From assembly GCA_003991915.1 (NCBI GenBank), contig RQTK01000313.1, positions 125,444-189,443 of the forward strand: a stretch of DNA of 64,000 bases, in the 5' to 3' direction. Shown piece after piece: positions 56,268-64,000 of this stretch. A program made the position numbers and the translations under genes. Under the pieces are notes generated by a model. It worked only from the letters and a program-made list of their open reading frames with translations. It made no database searches and had not been told where the DNA came from. The DNA comes from Elysia chlorotica. Its lineage: Eukaryota > Mollusca > Gastropoda > Plakobranchidae. Each line of letters opens with the position of its first letter. The stretch's first letter is position 1.

Positions 56268-58575
56268 CTCTCTCTCTCTCTCTCTTTTTCTTTCTCTCTT
56301 TTCATTTAAGTTGGTGAGTTCGCCTAGTATAATGTATGTATAAAAATATCAAATGGGAAGTTACCATTAGACAATGTTAGACTCAATAAAACGATTACTA
56401 TGCTTTTACAACTTCCCTCCTCCCTCCTCCTGCACCCTCCCGTCTCTCTCAGGTTATTTTTCACTTCAAGACGGCTACAACGCTCCATGTTTTGTGTATG
56501 CCACCTTCAACAACCGAATCTATATCTACCCCAATATCACCCTCCCGCGGGTGGAGTCGACCAATCTGCTGAAAATCATTGGACGGATGCCGGAGGGCCG
56601 CGACATGCTGCGAAAACTCAACATTGCAGGTGCATGGAGATAATAATTATATCCATGAGTTAATCAGTTAATCCGTGTCAGTTGGTAGTTTAGTTAATAT
56701 TGCAAACTTTGATCATGACAAACCCTCCCCCCCAAAAAAAAAACAACAAAAAAACAAAACAAAAAAAACAATAACAACAAAACAACAACAACAACAAAAC
56801 AAAACAAAAACTCAACAACAACCAGCCACTATATTTAGCTGGAATGAGTATTCAGTATAACAAGGTTCATATAAAGCTTTGACGAGCATAAAGGATGTAA
56901 TCTAGGAGTTCAGATTGCTTAGAAGACATCATAGTATATTTAGATAGATGTACTGCAACTTGGTTCGCAGACATGATCGCTTAAATTATACACTTGCATG
57001 TACTCTCCAATGGATGGAAGGCGTTCGTAACAATTTTCATATGAAGATTTAATTTTTTTAAACAAAGAATGAAATTGATTTATCTTAATGTGATAAGCTG
57101 ATAGCTGTACTCATATTGTTTTGGCTTTTTTTTTGCAATAAGAAAATGAACCCTCTGCTTTTTATTTGGCATTTGGAACATTTTGAAAAAATAAATTCAC
57201 AGAATTGTTTGACTCAGATTTGAGAATGTAAAATATTAACATATATATTTATTTTGTGGTTAAGTTAGTGCATATAATGTTATTCAATACTAGTAATGCT
57301 CGTACTTATAATCGCACTTATTGATTTATGGTGATTTTGCTTTATTTGCTCTGGCTCTTTGTAAAAGAGATTTCCATGATGATCGGACAGTCTAAAGGTT
57401 TATGCGAGGCAACCAGTGTGAATCAGTCATGAGTGGGAAATTTGACTTTCAGAGTTATTGGCAGTGCCTTAAAAAGCTTCAAATGCACTTACTTTGTACT
57501 TTACGAGAGATACAGACAGACAGTACTTTCACAATATTATTGCGGTTTAGTTAGGGTTTGATGTTTATTAACTAACTTTAAATGAACTATCAGAATACTT
57601 TGCATAGATTATAGTTATTTTTATTTTCTAATTTTTTAAGTCGTTTGACTGAACAAGTTTTATGTTACTTTGTTTTTACTATTTTTATATTCAGTTCAAT
57701 TAGTTTTTTCGGTGACTAAGTCTGAGAGGTGGAGGATAGACAGATTGGCTCTGGGAGGTTAATGTAGGTCATAGGTGTGGCCCGCAGCGCCAGGCTAAGT
57801 TCAAGACTAAAGTTAATTAAATCTATACACGTAACAGAATTATAGCTTTATCATTTCTAGGACCAGAGATATTCCAACTTAATTTGAAAATGGAAAAAGT
57901 TAATATAAGATATAGTGTTTTGAAATTTCCAGAGGGCTCTAACTCCAAACTTATATTAGCGACTTGTGATTGATTCACCCTGGTGGTCTTTTTTTTTTTT
58001 AAATTAAACAATGATTCTTACGTAACAACAAAAGTTTATCCGTGACACAGAATTTGTTTACAAAAAAGTCATTGAGTATCCCAAGCAGTGTTTATCTACA
58101 AGTAATTCTACTGTATCTGTTTTGATTCATCTCAATATTTTGTACATCATGCCCCTGTGATTTGGAATGCATTGCCACTGCCCCTGAGAAAAGCATCTTC
58201 ATTGCAGCAATTTAAGGCAGGGCTCAAGACCTATCTTTTTGATTTTTACCTTAATGAGAGCCCTTTTTCTTTTTCAATGTGATTATTCATTATTGCTTAT
58301 CTGTCAAACGTTGAATATGTAGCAAGTGAGCGAGCGAGTTGTGAATGGTTGTATGTTTTCTTATGTGTTGCATGTTTGCTTCTTTGTTATGCATTGTAAA
58401 GCGCTTCGAGCCATGTTCTTGGAAGAAGCGCTATATAAATGATCTTCATTATTATTTATTATTAATATCTCTCAAATTCATTCTTAATTTTTTTCCATTT
58501 TCTATAGAGGACGACTATGACTCGATTCGGCAGCTGTTCCGCTATTGTCTCTACGGACAACCTGGCAAGAGGTGA
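47084..58575 (+). CDS. ITFG2: ITFG2, KICSTOR complex subunit, complete, 12 coding exons
   Basis: WD-like/integrin-FG-GAP propeller protein. In mammals ITFG2 with KPTN, KICS2 and SZT2 forms KICSTOR, which places GATOR1 on lysosomes and restrains mTORC1 when nutrients are low. Coding exons: 47084-47206, 47697-47792, 48235-48276, 48466-48537, 49465-49567, 50169-50299, 51112-52022, 53903-54081, 54656-54744, 55821-55938, 56453-56629, 58508-58575. Every join is in frame; total 2109 nt, 702 aa. Family landmarks: [135 protein letters not shown]. Human ITFG2 is about 447 aa; the extra length is mostly a Ser-rich, probably disordered insertion (about residues 225-490) in exon 7. An internal Met10 aligns with the human start. 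Confidence 0.95.
48607..48690 (+). mobile_element. tRNA-like SINE head fragment
   Basis: TTGGTACTGCTGAAGTGTTGG then CAGGAGGTTCCCGGTTCAAAC (B-box-like). No body follows. In an ITFG2 intron. Confidence 0.5.
48849..49275 (-). mobile_element. Tigger/pogo-type MITE, copy 2
   Basis: 427 bp flanked by TA, with CAGTGGAAACCTC at the left and GAGGTTTCCACTG at the right. The interior matches the copy at 10211-10628 in the opposite orientation (TTGTGGTTGGGAGAATGTTG against its complement there). ITFG2 intron. Confidence 0.8.
50640..50735 (+). mobile_element. Decayed SINE tail
   Basis: GCGCCCCCCAATATAGCCTAG and TTGACCCTGGATATTAAG correspond to the body end and tail, heavily mutated. Confidence 0.5.
50830..50935 (+). 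repeat. Dispersed repeat fragment (partner 37984-38090)
   Basis: Shares ATTGCATTTATATAGCGCAC, TTCCATGAACA and CAATTTCCATTATCACATGT with the API5-intron copy. Confidence 0.7.
52058..52318 (-). mobile_element. SINE, reverse, near full length, 35 bp after ITFG2 exon 7
   Basis: Tail GGGTTGGTTTAACGTCCAAC to head complement GGAAGCCGATGTTCTACCCC, with B-box complement GGATTCGAACTCGGG. It was copied together with the end of exon 7 to 53189-53366. Confidence 0.92.
52319..52594. repeat. About 100-bp tandem repeat in ITFG2 intron 7
   Basis: Units containing CATTAGAAATAACTTGATA, AAATTTTAGGCTGTATCCAAG and TTGAGTAAATTCCACTATG. Three run in tandem here, with further units at 52846-52945 and 53370-53560 between SINE copies. 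Confidence 0.85.
52595..52853. mobile_element. Two SINE heads joined head-outward (inverted pair)
   Basis: Bases 52595-52708 are a plus-strand head and early body (GGGGGCGCGGTGGCCCAGGG). At about 52709 it switches into a reverse copy that ends in a head complement. Both bodies are truncated at the junction, leaving a palindrome-like unit with a tRNA-like head at each end. Confidence 0.8.
52948..53151 (+). pseudogene. Duplicated 3' end of ITFG2 exon 7
   Basis: About 204 nt matching 51819-52022 (AACTCTGGCGTTGACGGGGC onward) with a few substitutions, then a donor GTGAGT where the original has GTATGT. The 700 nt upstream in the exon and a good acceptor are missing. The duplication continues through 37 bp of intron and the adjoining SINE. 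Confidence 0.88.
53189..53366 (-). mobile_element. SINE, reverse, copied with the exon 7 fragment
   Basis: Same junction with flanking DNA (AACATTGGAAATGTTGGTTGG) as at 52058, so it was duplicated rather than inserted independently. Head lost after CAATCAGTAGGGAAC. Confidence 0.88.
53565..53803 (+). mobile_element. tRNA-headed SINE
   Basis: Head GGGGGGTCGCCCAGGGCTAG, weakened B box (CGAGTTCCAATTC), body and tail GTTGGACGTTAAGCCAACTC. ITFG2 intron 7. Confidence 0.88.
54222..54381 (+). mobile_element. Decayed SINE body and tail
   Basis: TTCAGTATAATGTGGACC to GATGTTGGATGTTAAAAGAT followed by CAATCAATCAATG. Old copy in ITFG2 intron 8. Confidence 0.65.
54518..54570 (+). pseudogene. Truncated upstream copy of ITFG2 exon 9
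   Basis: After an intact acceptor (CTGCAG) the sequence encodes [18 protein letters not shown] as exon 9 does, with third-position differences, then breaks into repeated intron. Part of a tandem duplication of about 144 bp (54427-54570 against 54571 onward). Contains a usable-looking GT after CAG, but splicing there would drop conserved residues. Confidence 0.85.
54706..55400 (+). repeat. Tandem repeat of ITFG2 exon 9 tail plus its splice donor
   Basis: GATCACTATCTGTTTGCCCTC, the following exon bases CAAACTAGACGTTACG and the donor GTATGAATC first occur at the real exon end (54706-54753). They recur starting at 54780, 54860, 54934, 55074, 55213 and 55352. Related but altered units (CACTATTCGTTGTCTCC) alternate near 55009, 55148 and 55289. 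Six extra, nearly perfect donor sites with exon context thus follow exon 9. Confidence 0.92.
55620..55815 (+). repeat. About 44-bp tandem repeat before ITFG2 exon 10 acceptor
   Basis: Four units of GTGCAGTATTATCAAAGGG plus TTATTATCAAAACATTTTT. The last unit runs into the acceptor CTCTCCTCAG at 55811-55820, so the repeat supplies part of the pyrimidine tract. Confidence 0.88.
56137..56284. repeat. (TGTC)n followed by (TC)n
   Basis: About 20 TGTC units and then a TC-rich stretch to 56284 in ITFG2 intron 10. Poly-Leu/Ser/Cys translations are artefacts. Confidence 0.95.
58120..58460 (+). mobile_element. 3' end of a non-LTR retrotransposon (LINE)
   Basis: Plus-strand codons from about 58161 read [20 protein letters not shown] then [14 protein letters not shown], the conserved C-terminal end of reverse-transcriptase ORFs in LINE elements. 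A tail follows with TAAAGCGCTTCGAGCC, AGCGCTATATAAATG and ATT repeats. 5'-truncated; L2/CR1-like by the tail, but the clade is not certain. It sits in the last ITFG2 intron, 50 bp before the final exon. Confidence 0.8.
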
Positions 58576-59900
58576 CAGAGTCTTCACAGAGTTATGGTTC
58601 CTGCAAGTGATAAAACTAAAGAGTATTCAGAACTCGCCCCCAAACAAAGCAAAACAAATATTCAAATTAAAACAAATTTTGTTACTTTAAGTAACTTAAA
58701 TATCTAAACGTGATTGGAAGAGTTCTGACTTCTAGATTTAATATGTAACTTTTTCTGTGATTCTTACATGAAGGAAAGATGGGTGAGAATGTAAAGAGAT
58801 TGAGGGATGAAAGGTGTTGTATGCTTTGGAGATGGCTCAATAAGTTAAGATTGTGCTGCTTCAGTCTACATGTATCTTATCCATAAAACGATTTAGATAA
58901 TGTACTTTTTGGTCAGCGAACAGGTTTTTTGACAATTTTTTTTACTGTCCTTCCCTTTCAAATCTTTGTGGCCATAATGTTATTGTTAATTGAAATGGTT
59001 GTTCTGTGTAGATTTCATTTTCATAACCATTAAAGCTTATTTCTGTGTTATAGAGGAGCTTGGTAATGTGATTCAAAGAGGCAATTAGGTCTAATAGTAT
59101 AGAACCTAATGCTATTTTGATATTGACATTAGTTCGTTATAGCAATGTATTATCAAATCAGTAAAAAAATACCTGTAGGTCATATGTCCGTCAAAACGAT
59201 GATTTTCCTAGGCTGCCACACATATATCTGTAAAACGATTTAGATAATGTACTTTTTGGTCAGTGAACAGATTTTTGACAATTTTTTTTACCCTCCATCC
59301 CTTTCAAATCTCTGTGGCCATAATGTTCTTGTTAATTGATTTGAAATCGTTGTTCTGTGTAGATTTCATTTTCATAACGATTAAAGATTATATAGTATGA
59401 TAGAACAACTTGGTAATATGCTTCAAAGAGGTAATAAGGTATAAAAATATAGAACCCAATGCCATTTTGATATTGGCATATAATTATATCAGTGTATTAT
59501 CAAATCAGTACTTAATATGTCTCAGTGAAGTTTAAAGAAATTGGGTCAGTTTGTTTTTAATGAATAATAGTAGAAACTAAATGTCTCATAGTTTTTAATC
59601 TCTTTTTTATTATTTCAAAATTATATGCAAGGCATCAAAAAAAAAAAATTCAAAATAAGTATAGTGCAGCTCTATAATTGATTATTCATATCTCAAAATT
59701 AGTAGAAATGAAGTATACTGTTCTACTACCTCGATGACAATTTGTACGTTAAGGACATACAGAAATTGCATGGATTATATTTTGAATGATACTGTGCCTT
59801 CCTTCCCTTTTGTTGTTAAGAATCAACAATAATGGCATTGATGTACTATAAAATTATGTTTATCCATGTTTTAAATGTGCTATATTCGAGAAATGAACAA
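58576..59900 (+). other. ITFG2 3' UTR-like region with internal tandem duplication
   Basis: Follows the ITFG2 stop. A segment of about 160 bp is present twice: 58882-59040 and 59231-59390, sharing AAACGATTTAGATAATGTAC, TTTTTGGTCAG, GTGGCCATAATGTT and TGTGTAGATTTCATTTTCAT. Both end with ATTAAAG (a weak poly-A signal variant), so alternative ends are possible. No further gene is seen to 59900. Confidence 0.65.
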
Positions 59901-60142
59901 GATGCAATACCAAAGATTTCATGTATTTATTATATATATTTTTCTCTCTATAAAAGTCCCTGTCTTAAGTTTAATTATTTGGTGATTCAAGATGCAGATC
60001 AAAACAGTAGGAGAGAAACGCAATCTTTTGAATAGGAGTCACTCGCTCTACCCTCATAACGATACCAAAACGTAACGGAACAAACAAACTAGGTATGTTG
60101 TAAGCAGGGTCTCTATAAACGTACTTATAGGCCATCGTTGTT

Positions 60143-60265
60143 GAGTCGGTTGTTGGACTGACGTCTGACAATTTTATGCGCTGCCACACACGAGACTGGG
60201 CGGGGATACTATGACTCCTGTCTCAGCCGATCACATTAAACTGACACCGACCCAACCAGTACGCG
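60143..60265 (-). mobile_element. SINE body fragment, reverse
   Basis: From TGAGTCGGTTGTTGGACTGA through GACTGGGCGGGGATACTATG to CCGACCCAACCAGTA. Tail and head absent. Confidence 0.82.
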
Positions 60266-60669
60266 TCTACTTAAAAGCCATTAAAAGATAATCATACTAG
60301 ATCAACACATTTTTATATCACTAAATTAGACGTACAATTATACAGCACAAACATCGGGTAACAAAAAGTCTGAATTTTTACCTCAAGTATAATTGTTGCC
60401 ATGGAAACGGCGATCGTCTTTAAACAATAACGTGTTTTAAAAAAGAAATAACAAGCAACTACAATCCATTTATTTATTTATTTATTTATTTATTAAAATA
60501 ATTGTTTTTTTTTCCTCTTAAATCTGTATCTTAAGTAGAATTATTCATAGGGAACCAACCGTGCATTAAAAGTGCACGGCGGAGTTATATTTTTACCTCT
60601 TTTTTTTTTTTTCTAAAATATTTTTACCTCTTTTTTTTTTTTTCTAAGAAAAAAAATAAAGTTGTATAC

Positions 60670-60740
60670 CTGTAGTGTAGGTTGGTGAAAGGCTGAGCGA
60701 GACAGAGCTTCCGTTTCAAAGTCCTTACCATAGCAGGCAT
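60670..60740 (-). CDS. Possible first coding exon of an unidentified minus-strand gene
   Basis: An ATG at 60740-60738 opens a 23-codon frame (MPAMVRTLKRKLCLAQPFTN..) that ends at a possible donor (CAG|GTATAC). The frame continues upstream without a nearby stop and follows a promoter-like patch. I find no following exon and no recognised family. Weak call. Confidence 0.22.
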
Positions 60741-60904
60741 TGCGATAACATGCTTCGACAAAAAACGAAGACGAGAAGTTAAGAAAATCCGCAGCTGCAC
60801 CCAATCACAGATCCACCCTACACTTAACAAGCCAATGATTGATCAAAAACCCATAACTTAAGGGCGCGATTATGTAACCCGTATTTGTCATGTGCGTCGC
60901 AAAA

Positions 60905-60924
60905 ACTACAATACCCCGGAAGTG
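60905..60924. promoter_or_regulatory. Promoter-like patch: Staf-like and ETS-like sites
   Basis: ACTACAATA (start of a Staf/ZNF143-type site) directly adjoins CCCCGGAAGTG, a consensus ETS/NRF2-type site, in a locally GC-richer stretch with CpGs. Such pairs mark TATA-less housekeeping promoters. The served gene could be the putative minus-strand exon at 60670 or an unknown plus-strand transcript. Confidence 0.35.
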
Positions 60925-61873
60925 TTAACTCTTTAAAGGCAGCTGGGAGACAGTGAGATGTAGACGGTAAACAAGCGACAGAACATTCTAGATGACTGAA
61001 AACACGCAAAAGTGTCTTTTGAGGATTTAGATCTTAAAGCTTTCGTTATTACGAGTGCTACATTCCTTACCTTAACGCTTCTAGTGGGGTATAGTAGAAA
61101 TGGAAGATGAGGAAAAGACTTTAAGATTTAAAACTTTATGGGTTGGTAGTTTGGTCGGGTCAAAATTGTCTTTTTGATAAATAGAAATGAAAAAGTAGAG
61201 CTATGATCTTAAGGTTGAAGACTTTATACACGCAAAATAATTGCGTCTTTAAAAAAAAAAAAAAGTTCTCATCCTGTAGAGCAAGGAAGGAAAACTATGG
61301 CTAGAATGTTGAAGTTCAGGAATAATGGATCGGACAAAAATAATTTGAACAACTTGTACAAAAGGCCTTACTTGGATGAAGCTTTCGTGCCCAAATCCAT
61401 GCGTAGCTTAGGAGACGTAAAACCTGTTAAGGCAGCTTGGAGACGGTGAAAACTAGATAGAACCGACAAAACAAGATTCTTGAAAACACGCAAAGTTGTC
61501 TTTTGGGATTTAGATCTTCAAGCTTTGATTATTACGACATTTGTTTTCCAAACAACAGTAGAAGAAACGAAAGGAGACAAGAAAAAAAAAAAACAAAAAC
61601 ACATTTATGGATTTAAGATCTTAAGGCTTGGGACATTTGTCCGGACATGATTGACTTTTAGGATTTAAATCTTTGATAATTAGGAAGGAAAAATGGGGCT
61701 ATGGTCTTATGGTTGGAGAATGTATACCGGAGAAAATTGTCTTTTAGGATTTGAATCTTTAATAATTAAGAGGGGGAAAGTAAGGCTATGACTTTAGCTA
61801 TAGGCTAAAAAATTTATCCCGCAAAAATAACTGTAAAGAGAAAACTATTTAGGAATTTGGGAGTAAAAATTGA

Positions 61874-62120
61874 GGGGGGCGCGATGGCCCTTGGGTAGAA
61901 CATCGACTTCCGACACAAAAGGTCCGGGTTCGAGCCCTGACGATTTCGCTCCCTACTGTTTGGGTCGGTGTCAGTTTAATGTGACCGGCTGAGACAGGAG
62001 TCATGGTATCCCCGCCCTGTCTCGTGTGTGGCAGCACATAAAATTGTCAGACGTCAGTCTTGGGGCCCGTCCACAATATAGCCTATATAGTGCTGATGTT
62101 GGACGTTAAACCAACTCAAC

Positions 62121-62122
<2 letters not shown>
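61874..62122 (+). mobile_element. tRNA-headed SINE, full length
   Basis: GGGGGGCGCGATGGCCCTTG head, perfect B box GGGTTCGAGCCC, complete body and tail GTTGGACGTTAAACCAACTC leading into (CT)n. The most consensus-like copy in the window. A detached tail fragment of another copy is at 62248-62302. Confidence 0.95.

Positions 62123-62175
<53 letters not shown>
62123..62175. repeat. (CT)n microsatellite at SINE 3' end
   Basis: About 26 CT units directly after the ACTCAACTCACT tail of the SINE, likely grown from that tail. Confidence 0.95.
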
Positions 62176-62179
<4 letters not shown>

Positions 62180-62773
62180 TTCCTTACACCTTAATCACTT
62201 TTTATATTTTTCACCATCTCAGGCTCTTTCTCTCTGGCTCACGCACGTCCACAATATAGCCTATATATTGCTGATGTTGAACGTTAAACCAACTCAACAA
62301 CAACAACAGAGTAAAAATTTTACGTCTAGGATATTAAAGCCAAGGAATTCGGATTGGACAAAATAGGCTTCAGAATAATTATACATCTTTTCTTTAATAA
62401 CACGGAAGGAAAAATTGCAAGCCTAGGATCTTGAAGTTCAAGGACATTGTACCGGACAAAATTTGAACAGCTTTTTTTTTTCTCCTTGTCGTACTGGCGT
62501 AATCTGTTTCCCCACCGGTTTTGATGGGAGCTATCGATTTATTTATCGATTTTTCTGAGTGTCTCTCGTCCACCGCGCTCACTTGTTGAACTCAGCGGTG
62601 TCAATTTTACTTCTCACTCCTACTCTTACCAGAATAACACGGGAGTAGCCTAAGTACAAAAAGGAAGTATATTAAGACGCTTGCCTTAGGCCTACTACCG
62701 TATTATAGTTAGATATCTTAGTCGGAAGTCTAAATCTACTTCATGATTTTACTCTCTACCCCTAGAGTCGTAG

Positions 62774-62895
62774 ACGAGGGTTTTAAGAGGCAGATGCTGT
62801 AGCATAATAAAAAGGGTAGTACGTTATAATAAAAAAGAAGTATTGACATCTAGACTCTTGGTTATCATGTAGTTAAATATCATAGTTGCGCGAGT
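62774..62895 (+). repeat. Direct repeat flanking SINE, left copy
   Basis: GACGAGGGTTTTAAGAGGCAG, ATGCTGTAGCATAATAAAAA, TATTGACATCTAGAC and ATCATGTAGTTA recur at 63157-63282 on the other side of the SINE. Far longer than a retroposon target duplication. Confidence 0.87.
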
Positions 62896-62906
62896 TCTAT
62901 TGTTGT

Positions 62907-63154
62907 TGTTGAGTTGGTTTAACGTCCAACATCAGCACTATATAGGCTATATTGTGGACGGACCCCAGGACTAGCGTCTGACAATTTTATGTGCTGCCAC
63001 ACACGAGACAGGGCGGGGATACCATGACTCCTGTCTCAGCCGGTCACATTAAACTGACACCGACCCAACCAGTAGGGAGTGCAATCGCCAGGGCTCGAAC
63101 TCGGACCTTTTGCGTCGGAAGCCGATGTTCTACCCCAGGGCCACCGCTCCCCAG
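62907..63154 (-). mobile_element. SINE, reverse, full length
   Basis: Tail GAGTTGGTTTAACGTCCAAC, body, B-box complement GGGCTCGAACTC and head complement ending CAGGGCCACCGCTCCCC. Sits exactly between the two copies of the 120-bp direct repeat. Confidence 0.94.
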
Positions 63155-63156
63155 AC

Positions 63157-63282
63157 GACGGTTTTAAGAGGTAGATGCTGTAGCATAATAAAAAGGGTAT
63201 TACATGTATAAAAAGGAAATACAAGTATTGACATCTAGACGCCTGGTTTATCATGTAGTTAGATATCTTAGTTGCGCGTCTA
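63157..63282 (+). repeat. Direct repeat flanking SINE, right copy
   Basis: Partner of 62774-62895, with a few substitutions and small indels. Confidence 0.87.
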
Positions 63283-63795
63283 AGTCTACTTCGTTTTTGT
63301 AGGTACTTACTACCCAACTAACCATAGAGTCAATAATGTCGTTTTTCTTTACGATGTCGTCTTTACTTCTTTATTTATTTTTTTTTTTTCATTTTATCAA
63401 CATCCCTCCCACTATATATTCGATTGAACAGATGCGGGGGTTTATATATATTATTAAATCAATATTGTTTTAATAATGCAACCGAACAAAACACATGTTC
63501 GATTGCGTAAAACTATTCCATAAAACAAGAATGATTGTTATTTTCCATTGATTGGCGATTTATGAGGCTACGTGCTCATTGAAGCTTCACATAATTTTTG
63601 TTATCTAATCGAACAATATATTGGAAAACGAAATGGTGAGGAAGAATACATGTAGACCTACAAGATTACTATCCCGCCACACACAAAATAACAGCGGGGA
63701 AACAAAACAATAAGCAACAAAACAAAACAGAAACACAGAAGATAAGCGAAGAAAAACAGCATTAACTTAATTCATCCCTCTCATATTTGTTCTTT
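63283..63795. other. Intergenic, nothing recognised
   Basis: AT-rich sequence without open frames of note, repeats or RNA signals. Confidence 0.5.

Positions 63796-64000
<205 letters not shown>

Larger units (their letters stand above)
60940..62480. repeat. Decayed tandem array with about 100-bp units
   Basis: Recurring blocks GTCTTTTGAGGATTTAGATC, TTAAGGCTTG-like stretches, TTTAATAATTA and GGAAGGAAAAA spread over 1.5 kb. The best pair is 60937-61060 against 61429-61550. Interrupted by the SINE at 61874 and a (CT)n tract. No coding potential. Confidence 0.6.

Overview
The window reads as invertebrate nuclear DNA, most likely from a mollusc and perhaps a heterobranch gastropod. It is AT-rich, with short exons bounded by GT..AG splice sites and long introns full of microsatellites and minisatellites. 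More than twenty copies of a tRNA-headed SINE are present, ending in the GGACGTTAAAC-type tail I associate with mollusc SINEs. The lineage is inferred from these features and from gene content; no marker gene fixes it. There is one assembly gap (20470-21414).

Layout, left to right. (1) 556-2881, minus strand: the first three coding exons of a DUF547-domain protein whose 3' end lies outside the window. (2) 6525-15579, minus: a complete ten-exon aldo-keto reductase of the AKR1 type (316 aa, catalytic tetrad intact). One of its introns carries a mariner element with 460-bp inverted arms. (3) 15.6-29.4 kb: a repeat-rich stretch with SINEs, simple repeats and the gap, and no gene I can support. 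(4) 29486-44149, minus: a complete API5 gene (apoptosis inhibitor 5, about 577 aa). Its 120-nt exon for residues 422-461 is present twice, and the surrounding intron sequence contains eight near-identical C/D box snoRNA genes. Their D' guide matches the conserved 28S rRNA site served by the U18/SNORD18 family. (5) 47084-58575, plus: a complete ITFG2 gene (KICSTOR subunit, about 702 aa). It is head to head with API5, and one 911-nt exon encodes a long Ser-rich insertion. (6) 58.6-64 kb: 3' UTR-like duplicated sequence, more SINEs, a decayed tandem array, a promoter-like patch near 60.9 kb and a terminal (TCTA)n tract.

The four genes are unrelated housekeeping functions (carbonyl reduction, cell survival/mRNA export, nutrient signalling to mTORC1, and an unknown DUF547 role), so no common pathway is implied. 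The most notable feature of the locus is structural. Many introns hold tandem repeats whose units begin at, or contain, the adjacent splice site, and exon pieces have been copied with them (API5 exon, ITFG2 exons 7 and 9). The snoRNA array appears to have grown by the same local duplication process.
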